A program made the translations under genes and the position numbers. From Rhodococcus oxybenzonivorans (GTDB taxonomy: Bacteria > Actinomycetota > Actinomycetes > Mycobacteriales > Mycobacteriaceae), in NCBI RefSeq assembly GCF_003130705.1, contig NZ_CP021354.1:2914001-2978000 (forward strand): a DNA stretch of 64,000 nucleotides, in the 5' to 3' direction. Positions 1-8,103 of the stretch are shown piece by piece (position 1 is the stretch's first letter; every line of letters starts with the position of its first letter). Under the pieces are notes generated by a model, which had not been told where the DNA came from, searched no databases, and saw only the letters and a list, made by a program, of their open reading frames with translations.

Positions 1-1
1 C

Positions 2-235
2 CTCCGCTCGCGTTGGGACGAGGTTCAGGCGGGCTTCGTCGATGATCCCAGAGAGTGTGTTCAGAAGGCTGATGGTCTCGTGTCGGACGTCGTCGATCGG
101 ATTACCACCGGATTCTCGGAGTCCCGTTCGCGGCTCGAGGAGCAGTGGGCTCGGGGCGAAGAGGGTTCGACGGAGGATCTTCGTCTCGCGCTTAAGCGGT
201 ACCGCGAGTTTTTCCAGCGGCTGCTCGCACTCTGA
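2..235 (+). CDS. C-terminal part of a small actinobacterial hypothetical protein (5' end outside window)
   Basis: An open frame enters from the left edge and stops at TGA 233-235, giving 77 residues with no start codon inside the window. The text reads RSRWDEVQAGFVDDPRECV, then a charged helical stretch rich in E, R and Q, and ends KRYREFFQRLLAL. This pattern (a WxxVQxxFVDDP opening and an LRxALxRYRxFFxRLL ending) is that of a common unannotated actinobacterial protein family. Nothing catalytic is visible, and a helical, possibly oligomerising protein is all that can be inferred. Codon use is normal for the window. Confidence 0.6.
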   Translation, partial: LRSRWDEVQAGFVDDPRECVQKADGLVSDVVDRITTGFSESRSRLEEQWARGEEGSTEDLRLALKRYREFFQRLLAL

Positions 236-569
236 GGAGCCTAGAGCCAGGAGCAACGGGCTGCGGCCTTACTCCCGGACCACTGCATCCTGCCCAGGGT
301 TGGCGTTCTCGGTCACCGGGGCAGGAACGATTTGACACGTTCGAAGTTCGTCGAGCACCGGGGAGCTAGACCGGTGGTTGGTGCGGGGATATCGGGCGAC
401 CCCAACGGGGGTGCAATGTGACGGCGCCGCACTAGCGTTCGAGTATCTCCCTTGCCGGAATTGGGAGATGCGAAAACAAAAGTGGCACTGCGTAGATAGG
501 GGGCGAATATATAGCGACGTCACCGCGAGGAGGTCACGTTGGTGCGCCGCCTCGGCGCGAGTGGTCGGC
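236..569. other. Intergenic stretch without a convincing gene
   Basis: No frame here has a good start, ribosome site and protein-like composition together. A short minus-strand frame ending near 270 (text PAPVTENANPGQDAVVRE before its stop) looks protein-like but has no start. Base composition is slightly less GC-rich around 470-510 (a run reading GAAAACAAAAG). With the recombinase remnant beside it, this is probably a decayed mobile-element scar. Confidence 0.3.
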
Positions 570-870
570 TCATATCCGCATGTCGGGCACTTCCGAGATG
601 GGCGGACAGGTGGATCGGCGACCACGGCGTCTCTGCTGCGCGACCGGTGCGCTGTCCTTCCGCCGTTTGTTCGGATGCCCATAGACCGTGGTGCGCGGCA
701 CCTTCAGCGTGCCCGCGACCTGGACGACGGTGTGCTCGCCTGCGTCGTAGAGGTGTTGAGTGAGTTCGATCTGATCCGCGCTGAGCTTCAATGGCCCGCC
801 ACCCTTGCGCCGCGGGCGCGGACCGCGGCCAACTCGTCTCGGGTATTGGCCACCGATCGCCGCGTGGAAC
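570..870 (-). pseudogene. Decayed serine recombinase (resolvase/invertase), C-terminal helix-turn-helix only
   Basis: On the minus strand a frame reads KLSADQIELTQHLYDAGEHT, then VVQVAGTLKVPRTTVYGH. This is the typical C-terminal HTH of Tn3-type resolvases and invertases, which binds the res or inversion site. The upstream linker (ANTRDELAAVRARG) lies in a different frame from the HTH (RKGGGPLKLSAD), so a frameshift near 805-815 separates them. The catalytic serine domain is absent, so this piece cannot recombine DNA. It marks a former transposon or prophage at this position. Confidence 0.6.
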
Positions 871-990
871 GTTCCGGTTTTTCACACGCACGTCCGATTT
901 CGACGACGAATTGTTACGCGCCGAGTTCCGCCCGCGTGCGATGGTCGATGTGACCGGCGCTGGGCACGGCACCGGGCGGAAGGAACGCCG

Positions 991-2394
991 ATGGTGGGAT
1001 CGGTCTCCGAGGATGAATCGGTGGACGCTGCGCGCACGGCGTACGAGCGCATGCGTGCCGCCCATCTCCACGGGGTGCAGGCGGCGCTAGAGGACCACGT
1101 CGAGCGCCTGGATTGGACGCGGGAGCAGATCGATCGGTACCGCGACCAGCGGCTGCGGGCCTTCCTGGGTTACGCCGTCGAACGGTCGCCTTTTCACGCG
1201 CGCCGATTGCGTGGTCTCGATCCTTCGTCGGCAACGGTCGCCGACCTGGCGCGGTTGCCGATGATGACGAAGCGCGACGCGCAGGACGAATGGGACGCCA
1301 TCGTCACGGTCGCCGACCTCGACCGCACGCGAGCCGAGAGAACACTGGCTGGGCAGCAATGGTTTTCGTACACTCGAGGCGACCAGCAGATCTTCAGCTC
1401 CGGCGGGTCGAGCGGCGTGCGCGGCGTGTACGTATGGGATTGGGGCTTCTTCGTCTCCGCCGCCTCCCTGGCCTGGCGGATGCAGGCGCGGGAGGAGCGG
1501 CGCGGGTCGTCGCCGGCGTCGGGTGCGCGTCTGGCCGTACTGGCTGCGGGCGGCCCACCGCATGCCAGCACACCGCTGTTCGATGTGCCGACCGCACCGG
1601 AGATGAGCACGGTCGTGATCCCGGCGGGCGCACCGTTCGACGAGGTCGTCGCCGCCGTGGCGGCCGCGCGGCCCACGCACCTCGTCGGCTACGCGACGGT
1701 GATCGGTCGCCTTGCCCGCGCGGCGGCGGTGGGCGATCTGCAGATCAGCCCGGTGCGGGTGAGCACCAATTCCGAACCGCTGCTCGAGGAGGATCGCGAG
1801 GCGATTCGGCAGGCGTGGAACATTCCCGTGCACAACCTGTGGGGATCGACCGAGATCGGGGTGCAGGCGGTGGGGTGCGGGCACGGTGAGGGACTGCACC
1901 TGTGCGAGGACGAGGTCGTTCTCGAACGTGTCGACGACGACGGGACGCCGGTCGCTGCCGACATGCCCGCCGCCCGCACGCTGGCCACCGGTCTCGCCAA
2001 CCGCACGTTCCCGTTCATCCGCTACGACCTCGGCGATCAGGTCACGTGGCTACCCGGAAAATGCCCGTGCGGCAGCGCATTCGCGCGGCTCGCCGACATC
2101 GGCGGGCGGCGCGACGACGATTTCCGCTACCCGACGTGCACGATCCCCGCGAGTGTCTTCCGGCACGTCTTCGGCACGGATCCTCGCGTCTCCGAATACC
2201 AGGTCAGGCAGACCGCCGCCGGTGCGGAGATCCTCGTCGTCGGTACCCCCGACGTGGACCGGCTGACCGTGTCGGTGATCGCCGCGCTGCGCCGGCACGA
2301 GCTGAGCAAACCGGAGATCCAGATCCGTGTCGTCGAGCGTCTTCAGCGTCATCAGAGCACCGGGAAGCTGCCGCGATTCATCCCGTTGCGTTGA
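991..2394 (+). CDS. PaaK-like adenylate-forming ligase (phenylacetate-CoA ligase family)
   Basis: A 467-residue protein of the phenylacetate-CoA ligase / coenzyme F390 synthetase type in the ANL superfamily, which activates a carboxylic acid as an acyl-adenylate and usually passes it to CoA. Visible motifs are the phosphate loop FSSGGSSGVRG (about residue 131), the adenine motif NLWGSTEIG (about 282), and RTFPFIRYDLGDQ followed by CPCGSAFARL (about 338-363), a Cys pair typical of PaaK relatives. The ATG at 991 was chosen because GGAAGGAA lies 6-10 nt upstream; the longer in-frame extension to 805 runs through the recombinase scar and is arginine-rich. The gene stands alone and no phenylacetate operon is nearby, so the substrate is unknown. 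Confidence 0.85.
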   Translation: MVGSVSEDESVDAARTAYERMRAAHLHGVQAALEDHVERLDWTREQIDRYRDQRLRAFLGYAVERSPFHARRLRGLDPSSATVADLARLPMMTKRDAQDEWDAIVTVADLDRTRAERTLAGQQWFSYTRGDQQIFSSGGSSGVRGVYVWDWGFFVSAASLAWRMQAREERRGSSPASGARLAVLAAGGPPHASTPLFDVPTAPEMSTVVIPAGAPFDEVVAAVAAARPTHLVGYATVIGRLARAAAVGDLQISPVRVSTNSEPLLEEDREAIRQAWNIPVHNLWGSTEIGVQAVGCGHGEGLHLCEDEVVLERVDDDGTPVAADMPAARTLATGLANRTFPFIRYDLGDQVTWLPGKCPCGSAFARLADIGGRRDDDFRYPTCTIPASVFRHVFGTDPRVSEYQVRQTAAGAEILVVGTPDVDRLTVSVIAALRRHELSKPEIQIRVVERLQRHQSTGKLPRFIPLR

Positions 2395-2425
2395 GCCGCT
2401 CGAGTGCGGCGGCGCGCGTAGCCGC

Positions 2426-2477
2426 CTCGACGGTCATCACGATGAACTCGGCTCGACGGTCATCACGATGAACTCGG
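2426..2477. repeat. Perfect 26-bp tandem duplication (two copies)
   Basis: The 26-bp unit starting CTCGACGGTCATCACGATG occurs at 2426-2451 and again at 2452-2477 without a mismatch. It sits just after the PaaK-like gene, at the edge of a block of decayed genes. A slipped-strand duplication is the simplest reading. Confidence 0.85.
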
Positions 2478-2677
2478 CTCGCCGGGCGTCCCGATCCCGA
2501 CCCGACGGCGTCGCGAACAGTTGGTCTGCGGTCTGGGCGTCGCCGCCTTCTCCGCTCGTTACGCTGAGCATGACACTGATGGCCTTGTTGGGCCCGCCGC
2601 GTGTATCTCGTGGTGCCGCGGGTACTGGCGCCGTCCGTCCGGTGGATGACCTGGCGCTCGCGACCGAACGGAGCGCC

Positions 2678-2850
2678 CTACGCTCGAGGAACTCGCAGGA
2701 TGAGGGCGTCGCCCTGCCCGCCGCCTCCGCGGAGCGCGACGGCCCCGGCGCCGCCGCCGCGGCGCTGCAGTTCGAGGGCGAGGTGCAGTGTGATCCGGGC
2801 GCCAGACATGCCGATGGGGTGGCCGAGGGCGATGGCATCGGCCGGAAGAG
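2678..2850 (-). pseudogene. Decayed thiolase (acetyl-CoA acetyltransferase), C-terminal piece
   Basis: The minus strand encodes [17 protein letters not shown], then [20 protein letters not shown] and QGDALIL before a stop at 2678-2680. GHPxGxSGAR and GGGGQGxA are the conserved C-terminal motifs of thiolases. Two changes stand out: the usual alanine or cysteine after GHPIG is methionine, and the CxGGGxG catalytic motif reads RGGGGQG, so the catalytic cysteine is replaced by arginine. No N-terminal domain is present. The piece is a non-functional remnant. Confidence 0.65.
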
Positions 2851-2884
2851 AACTCCTGCTAGCCGGCGACGGGTACGCGTATGC

Positions 2885-3110
2885 CGAGAGTGGTTGGCAC
2901 GACGGACTTCGGGGATCAGGCGAGCGATCTGGGTGTCGTTGAGTGCGTCGGCTGGCCCGGTAGCGCCGAGGACGGCGACGCGGGTGCCGTCTGTTCGCTG
3001 ACCGACACGGTGAAGCCGTCGCTGCGGATCTTGTCGAGGTGTGCGAGCAGTTCCGCTGGTGACGTTGTCAAGGGCATCGAGATTGGAGGGATTGATCGCG
3101 AAGGTGACCA
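2885..3110 (-). pseudogene. Decayed regulator-like fragment (possible IclR effector domain)
   Basis: A minus-strand frame reads [20 protein letters not shown] and then continues, after a one-base frame change near 2990-3000, as [20 protein letters not shown] and [13 protein letters not shown]. The pattern (helix, GFxVS, a small-residue strand, then a helix ending PEVRRAA) resembles the C-terminal effector domain of IclR-family regulators. There is no HTH and no start codon. It lies directly upstream of the thiolase remnant on the same strand, so both could come from one lost catabolic operon. The family assignment is weak. Confidence 0.3.
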
Positions 3111-3276
3111 CCGCACGCGGGGACAGCGCAGGCTCCCGCGCTAGTCGGCGTGCTGACGTGCAGGTTCGCATCTAGCGTGGTACCCGGGCGGGGTCGTCGG
3201 CGATGATCCGCTGGAGGTGGTCCTCGTTGACGTACGCGGTCATCTCCGGGGTGGCCCGGGCGCCTGGGAACAACAC

Positions 3277-4047
3277 CTAGCTCGCCCGCATTTGCAGCCC
3301 GTTTCCGTCGGCGTCGACCAGTCGCAGCGAGTCCGAATGGACGCTGTAACTGGTCTCGCCCGTCAACGCCGCGAGTACGGCACGTTCGACCTCCGATACG
3401 TCCGGGGGGCACGCCATTCGGGTGGTCGCCCAGGGCCCGAACACGATCGAACTCCGCCGTACGTCTGCGGTCCCGGTCATGCGGTTGCAGCCGGTGAAAC
3501 CGGACGCGGAACCGTCGCCGGCGATCAGCAACTGCGGTGCCGTTTGCTCCAACGCCGCTGTCGTCGTGACCGCGTCCGGGCTGATCAGTGTGGTGACCGT
3601 CCATGTGGTCCCGACGAGAGGCCGATCCGGCCGGACGATCTTCTCGTCTGTCAAAGTTACCGACACCGTGGGCGTGGTGAGCCTGAGGGTGTCGCCGCCG
3701 AGGGTCCAGCTCGGCTGCGCGTCCAGTAGTGCCGCCACCCAAGCGTCTGCGCCGGCGGCCTCTCCCGGACACGCCATGAGGGTCATCGCGAGCGGACCTG
3801 CCACCATCTTCCCGCCGGACAGGTCGATGTCGGCGCTGCCTTGATTGCATCCGGCATCGACGGAGAGGCGTCCGGGGTCTTTGAAGCCCATCACGAGCGG
3901 CCCACCGCCGGGAATGGGATCGCCCTCGACGGAGGTGGAGACGAAGGTGCGACCCGCCGGGTCCGGGGCCGAAGTTGGCGCATCCCCGCCGCAGGAAGTG
4001 AGCGCCGCGAACGTCAGGAGGCCGAGAACGATGGCGGTGGCGCGCAT
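3277..4047 (-). CDS. Lipoprotein with two META (HslJ-type) domains
   Basis: A 256-residue exported lipoprotein. The N-terminus MRATAIVLGLLTFAALTSC is a lipoprotein signal with lipobox LTSC, so the protein should be acylated at that cysteine and anchored outside the membrane. Two similar domains follow, each with the META/HslJ signature: a glycine/asparagine-cysteine motif (DAGCNQGSADI and GFTGCNRMTGTADV) and a second cysteine motif (LMACPGEA and RMACPPDV), then a helix and a terminal strand. META proteins such as E. coli HslJ are linked to stress or antibiotic tolerance, but the molecular role is unknown. It is a single gene. About 100 nt beyond its 3' end a short minus-strand frame (TAYVNEDHLQRIIADDPARV) looks like another decayed tail. 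Confidence 0.8.
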   Translation of the reverse strand: MRATAIVLGLLTFAALTSCGGDAPTSAPDPAGRTFVSTSVEGDPIPGGGPLVMGFKDPGRLSVDAGCNQGSADIDLSGGKMVAGPLAMTLMACPGEAAGADAWVAALLDAQPSWTLGGDTLRLTTPTVSVTLTDEKIVRPDRPLVGTTWTVTTLISPDAVTTTAALEQTAPQLLIAGDGSASGFTGCNRMTGTADVRRSSIVFGPWATTRMACPPDVSEVERAVLAALTGETSYSVHSDSLRLVDADGNGLQMRAS

Positions 4048-4217
4048 TCCTCGAGGTTAGACACATCGTCCGCTTTTGGTATCAGCATGGGGCGAGGGGC
4101 CTGCACGGAATCCACACGGCTGCCTTTGCACTCCTGCCGGACGGCCGATGCGCCTGACTGATGGGCTGAGATATCCGTTGGTGTACGAGTACGAAAGCGA
4201 GTAGGTAAGGTTCTTCT

Positions 4218-4239
4218 CGTGATCGGATTTCCCATCACG
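4218..4239. promoter_or_regulatory. Inverted repeat upstream of the ABC exporter genes
   Basis: CGTGAT and ATCACG form a perfect 6-bp inverted repeat with a 10-nt spacer, about 55-75 nt upstream of the ABC ATPase start. No regulator gene is adjacent, so whether this is an operator or chance cannot be judged from one site. Confidence 0.25.
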
Positions 4240-4295
4240 TCCGGTGCCGGAAATCGTCGCGCCGCTCATCGGTGTGTGGTGATGGTGACACCACC

Positions 4296-5219
4296 ATGAA
4301 GGCCACGACACCGTCGGTCCGGCAGCAGGGGGCGGTCGACTGCGTCATCGAAATGCGCGGATTGTCGAAATGCTTCAGTGATCTCGTCGCCGTCGACGCG
4401 CTCGACCTCGATGTCCATCGGGGGGAGGTCTTCGGCTATCTCGGCCCCAATGGGTCGGGGAAGAGCACGACGATCCGCATGCTGTTCGACTTCATCCGTC
4501 CGTCCGCCGGAACCTATACCGTGCTCGGCGGCAGCGGCGCCGACCCGGCGATCCGCCGTCGGCTCGGCTACATCCCCGGCGAGCTCCGATTCGATCCCAA
4601 ATACACGACGGCAGACCTGATCGCATTTTACGGCCGGCTACGCGGTGGCATCGACATGACCTATGCCCACGAGCTCCTCGAACGTTTCGACCTCAATCCA
4701 ATGCGGCCGATCGGACAGCTCTCCACGGGCAACCGCCGGAAGACCGCAATCGTGCAGGCCTTCATGCATCGGCCGGAACTGTTGATCCTTGACGAACCCA
4801 CGGCCGGTCTCGACCCACTGCTGCAACACGAATTCCACCAACTGATCGGTGACGTGAAACGCGACGGCACCACCGTTTTCCTGTCCTCACACGTCCTGCC
4901 CGAGGTGGAAGCGCTCGCTGACCGCGTCGCGATCTTGAAGAAGGGCACGCTCGTCACGGTCGCCGCAATCGACGATCTCCAGCGCCAAGCCCGCCAGCAC
5001 ATCGACCTCTACCTTGCCTGCGAGGCTAATGCCGAGCCGTTCGAGAAACTCCCGGGTGTCCTGAGCGCCGCCTCGTCCGGAGCGGTGATCGCGCTCGTCA
5101 TCGAAGGCAATGTTGCCGACGTCCTGAAGCACGCCGCGACGCTGCCGGTGCGGCGGATCGTCACGCACGAAACCGACCTCGAGGACGTGTTTCTCAACCT
5201 GTATCGGGATCAGCCTTGA
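4296..5219 (+). CDS. ABC exporter ATP-binding protein
   Basis: An ABC-2 type exporter ATPase of about 307 residues. Visible motifs are Walker A GPNGSGKST, signature LSTGNRRKTA (a variant of LSGGQ with T and N in place of the glycines), Walker B LLILDEP, the D-loop TAGLDP, and the H-loop SSHVLPEVE. A C-terminal extension of about 85 residues ends EDVFLNLYRD, as in drug and lipid exporters of the DrrA type. The ATG at 4296 is preferred; an earlier in-frame start at 4272 is possible, and neither has a strong ribosome site. The stop overlaps the TTG start of the permease gene by four bases, so translation is probably coupled. The substrate is unknown. Confidence 0.88.
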   Translation: MKATTPSVRQQGAVDCVIEMRGLSKCFSDLVAVDALDLDVHRGEVFGYLGPNGSGKSTTIRMLFDFIRPSAGTYTVLGGSGADPAIRRRLGYIPGELRFDPKYTTADLIAFYGRLRGGIDMTYAHELLERFDLNPMRPIGQLSTGNRRKTAIVQAFMHRPELLILDEPTAGLDPLLQHEFHQLIGDVKRDGTTVFLSSHVLPEVEALADRVAILKKGTLVTVAAIDDLQRQARQHIDLYLACEANAEPFEKLPGVLSAASSGAVIALVIEGNVADVLKHAATLPVRRIVTHETDLEDVFLNLYRDQP

Positions 5220-6016
5220 GGATCTTCGGGCGATTCCTCGAGGACCGGCGCCGTTCAACGGTGTGGTGGTCGGGCGGCGTGGCCGCTTACGTGGCGGTCA
5301 ACAACGCGTTCTACCCGACGATCAAGAACACGGCCGGCATCGAGAACCTCGTCAAAAACCTTCCGGACACCTTCAAGACACTGATCGGCTCGAGCGACCA
5401 GATCCTCATCACTTCCCCGGCGGGGTACCTGCAGGGTCGTGTGTTCGGTCTCATCCTGCCCGTCCTGCTGTTGGTCTTCGCCGTGGGAGCCGGCGCATAC
5501 GCGATCGGTGGGAGCGAGGAGGACGGCACCCTCGAACTACTCCTGTCCAACCCGGTGACCCGCGGACGTGTCCTGATCGAACGATTTTTCGCCGTCGTCG
5601 CGCTCTCGACCAGTCTCGGGATCGTCACCGCTGCAAGCATTCTCGCGTTCTCCCCGCCGTTCGGTCTGCTCGAGGGCGTATCGATTCCCGGACTCGTAGC
5701 GGCGGTGTTCGCGGCGACTGCTTTCGGCCTCATGCATGGTGCGATCGCGTTTGCTGCCGGCGCCTGGACGGGCCACCGGTCGGTGGCGATCGCCACGGCC
5801 ACGACCGTGGCCGTCGTGGGCAATCTTCTCAACGCCGTCGCGGCGGCGAGCGAGAGCTTGCACATCTTGCGCTTCGCTTCGCCCTGGCATTGGTACGGGG
5901 GCCGCAACATGCTTGCGCAGGGGATCGCGCTCGAGCCCTTCCTCGTTCCGATTGCCGTTTCCGTAGTCTGCGCGGCAGTGGGCTGGTGGAGTTTTCGACG
6001 TCGAGATCTGCACTGA
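5216..6016 (+). CDS. ABC-2 type exporter permease
   Basis: A 266-residue integral membrane protein with six hydrophobic segments (around residues 14-34, 79-101, 123-148, 160-189, 193-216 and 241-260). The motif EEDGTLELLLSNPVTRGRVL between the second and third segments is the usual ABC-2 permease coupling region. Start codon TTG overlaps the stop of the ATPase gene (TTGA). Together the two genes form a minimal exporter, expected to work as a 2+2 heterotetramer in the cytoplasmic membrane. There is no adjacent regulator or substrate-binding protein, consistent with export rather than uptake. Confidence 0.85.
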   Translation: MRIFGRFLEDRRRSTVWWSGGVAAYVAVNNAFYPTIKNTAGIENLVKNLPDTFKTLIGSSDQILITSPAGYLQGRVFGLILPVLLLVFAVGAGAYAIGGSEEDGTLELLLSNPVTRGRVLIERFFAVVALSTSLGIVTAASILAFSPPFGLLEGVSIPGLVAAVFAATAFGLMHGAIAFAAGAWTGHRSVAIATATTVAVVGNLLNAVAAASESLHILRFASPWHWYGGRNMLAQGIALEPFLVPIAVSVVCAAVGWWSFRRRDLH

Positions 6017-6116
6017 GCACGGGGCGATGCGGAGCGGAACATTACGGTCGAGGAACCAGGCGACGAAAGAGTCGGGTGCCGCCCACCGCCAGGCGTTTCG
6101 CCCTTTCCGATCCGGT

Positions 6117-6134
6117 TTCGAGGATCACCTCGAA
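6117..6134 (+). promoter_or_regulatory. Perfect 7-bp hairpin touching the ribosome site of the next gene
   Basis: TTCGAGG and CCTCGAA flank a 4-nt loop. The 3' arm runs straight into GGGTAATT, so it overlaps the likely ribosome site (GAAGGG, 6132-6137) of the gene starting at 6150. It could end the ABC exporter transcript (no T-run follows) or mask the ribosome site in the leader. Confidence 0.4.
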
Positions 6135-6149
6135 GGGTAATTGCGGTGT

Positions 6150-7025
6150 ATGGGTGCACCAGATAGGGTCGACGGCCGGACCGCACCGGCCAGGCCTGAC
6201 CGCGCAGGCACTCGCTCTCGCGGCACTCCCACCGGCAGCGGCAGCCAGGCGTCGGCGGTTCAGCCTGGCGCAGTGGCCCGTCCATCCAGGCCAGCGCCTT
6301 CCGAAGCAGCATCGGGGCGGCTGCCACGAAGGCGCCCGCTTCCCCCCAGGCAACCGGCTGCCAAGACCGCGACCGTGTCCCGTGGCAGCGTTCCACGGAA
6401 GAAGGTCTCGACGTCACGCCCGACACGAACCGATACCACCGCACCGTCCGCAGGCGCGCCCCGTCGGTCACATCCGGACAGCACCGCCTCCACCGAACGT
6501 GCGCGGAAACAGACCGGCATCGCGAAGCCGACGGCTCGGAAGCACCCCCGAAACACCGGGGCCCACGCACAAGCGCATTCCCGGTCCACCACGCCGGTCC
6601 GTATTCGACCGCTCGACACGGCTTCACGAGGGACGGAACACGGCCCGCTCTCCGACGCGATTATCGAGTGGCTGAAGAACACGGTTCACGGGCTTCTGGA
6701 CACGGCGCGGGATCGCGGCGACACTCTGACGCAGAAGATTCAGCAGAGACTCCGGAAATATAGGGACACTCTCGTCGACCCCGCCGCACATGGCAACGCG
6801 GGGGTCATAGCGGGACTCGAAGCACTTCGCGCCGTCCTGACGGGTAAAAGTCCGGTGTGGGCGGCGACCAAGGCGCTGGTGTCTCGACTGAGTAGCAAGA
6901 CCAAGATCATCATCGTTCTTCTTCTCATTCTCGGACTCCTGCTCGGGCCGGTGCTACTCGTAGTCCTCCTCCTGGCTCTTGTTGTCGCGGCGGTGGTTGC
7001 GGCAGTGCGGGCCGCTGCCAGATGA
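6150..7025 (+). CDS. Unrecognised protein: long basic disordered N-terminus and C-terminal membrane anchor
   Basis: A protein of about 291 residues that I do not recognise. Residues 1-165 are low-complexity and rich in R, P, S, T and A, with no hydrophobic core, so probably disordered and strongly basic. Residues 170-235 form charged amphipathic helices (AIIEWLKNTVHGLLDTARDR, then QKIQQRLRKYRDTLVD). The C-terminus is a hydrophobic stretch of about 40 residues (KIIIVLLLILGLLLGPVLLV onward), followed by a short RAAAR tail. The ATG at 6150 was chosen over TTG 6141 because of the spacing from GAAGGG. It converges with the gene at 7355-7855, which also pairs a hydrophobic end with a charged tail. 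A membrane-tethered nucleic-acid- or envelope-binding role is possible but is inference. Confidence 0.5.
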   Translation: MGAPDRVDGRTAPARPDRAGTRSRGTPTGSGSQASAVQPGAVARPSRPAPSEAASGRLPRRRPLPPRQPAAKTATVSRGSVPRKKVSTSRPTRTDTTAPSAGAPRRSHPDSTASTERARKQTGIAKPTARKHPRNTGAHAQAHSRSTTPVRIRPLDTASRGTEHGPLSDAIIEWLKNTVHGLLDTARDRGDTLTQKIQQRLRKYRDTLVDPAAHGNAGVIAGLEALRAVLTGKSPVWAATKALVSRLSSKTKIIIVLLLILGLLLGPVLLVVLLLALVVAAVVAAVRAAAR

Positions 7026-7354
7026 CGTCGCCGAGCGGGATGCCGAGACCAAGGGGGTGCTCGAGTCCGCGGGTGAAAGGATTCGACGTATCCGAAATGC
7101 TTGAGCGTGAACCCATTTTGCGCACGTCAACTCGGTTCGGCACGCAGGTCCACCCGATGTGGACGCCGGACAGGATGCGGTCGGCGGGGGAGACGGACTC
7201 AACATCGCCGCCGGCACTGTCGTCAACGGAGTTCAGTAAGGCTTGCGGCGGGAGGCGGGTTCGCGTTCGGTTCCCGATCCGCCGAGCAGCTCACCGAGCG
7301 ACTCTCCTACGGCGTCGAGCGCGCCCTTGGTCTTCGCCTTCGCACTGCCGAGGT
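7026..7354. other. Intergenic region with two orphan coding-like fragments
   Basis: Just after the stop of the preceding gene, a different plus-strand frame reads PDDVAERDAETKGVLESAGE and RIRRIRNA before a stop near 7102. It could be that gene's true C-terminus after a +1 shift, or a start-less remnant. Further on another frame reads HAGPPDVDAGQDAVGGGDGL and NIAAGTVVNGVQ, then a stop near 7236, again without a start. Both look like former protein tails. Confidence 0.3.
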
Positions 7355-7855
7355 CTACTCAGCACCCCGTCTGTGGGGCCGCCGTCGCGCCGGTCGCTCC
7401 TCGGCCTGCTCGACCGGCTCGACTCCCTTCGGCCGCTTCCTGCGCCCAAGCGAACCCAGCGCGCCGCCGGTGACATCTCCCACCGTGCTCACGGTGTCGC
7501 CGGTGACATCTCCGGCCATGTCCGCGGTGTCCTCGACCAGCTCTTCGGCTGTCCCGAGTACCGCATCGTCTCCGGAGAGGAGCCGATTGTTCAGGGCGTC
7601 GATTCGGGCGGTGGTAGCGGTCATGGCCGCCAATTTCACGGCGTCGAGAAGTTGGCCACGCACCGATTCGCTGAGCTCGGCGAATTCGGGCGAGGACCGG
7701 AGTAACTTGGCGGCCCGGTCAACCATCTCCGGGGGTTCCCCGGCGAGGCGGCCGGCCCCCGCAGCTGCGAGCAGGATTCCCAGTTTCTTCCGGTGACCCC
7801 GGCCCAACCAATAGCCCACCAACACCGCTGCCGCGACCTGCACACGGGTCATCAT
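7355..7855 (-). CDS. Small protein with N-terminal membrane segment and charged tail, function unknown
   Basis: A protein of about 166 residues. The N-terminus MMTRVQVAAAVLVGYWLGRG followed by HRKKLGILLAAAGAGRLAG gives one or two short hydrophobic helices. The middle (residues 45-95) is helical and the tail is rich in R, K, P and E. The ATG at 7855 was chosen because GGAGGGAG lies 6-8 nt upstream, a very strong ribosome site. Proteins of similar layout occur near gas-vesicle-type gene sets in some actinomycetes, but no gvp gene is present here, so no function is claimed. Confidence 0.6.
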   Translation of the reverse strand: MMTRVQVAAAVLVGYWLGRGHRKKLGILLAAAGAGRLAGEPPEMVDRAAKLLRSSPEFAELSESVRGQLLDAVKLAAMTATTARIDALNNRLLSGDDAVLGTAEELVEDTADMAGDVTGDTVSTVGDVTGGALGSLGRRKRPKGVEPVEQAEERPARRRPHRRGAE

Positions 7856-8053
7856 CGTCGACTCCCTCCACCCGGATCGCCCATCTTGGGTAGGGGCCGG
7901 GCGACTCGGAGGTAGCCGCCCGGCGTACCCGAAATCAGGCCCTGCCCGGCGCGAACCGCCCAAACCTGACTACCCGCAACGGACAAGCTTCAAGCGGTCA
8001 AAGGGGTGATTGAGTTCCCGTGGCTTGTCCACGCGCGCACCGTAACAACCCCG

Positions 8054-8092
8054 ACACGCCCACCCGAGATACCGCCTTCCTGGTGGGCGTGT
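8054..8092 (-). terminator. Strong hairpin after the penicillin-binding protein gene
   Basis: ACACGCCCACC and GGTGGGCGTGT form a perfect 11-bp stem with a 17-nt loop, ending 12 nt downstream of the stop of the minus-strand penicillin-binding protein gene. There is no T-run after it on the minus strand, as is common for hairpin terminators in high-GC actinomycetes. Confidence 0.6.
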
Positions 8093-8103
8093 TCTCGCGG
8101 GGG

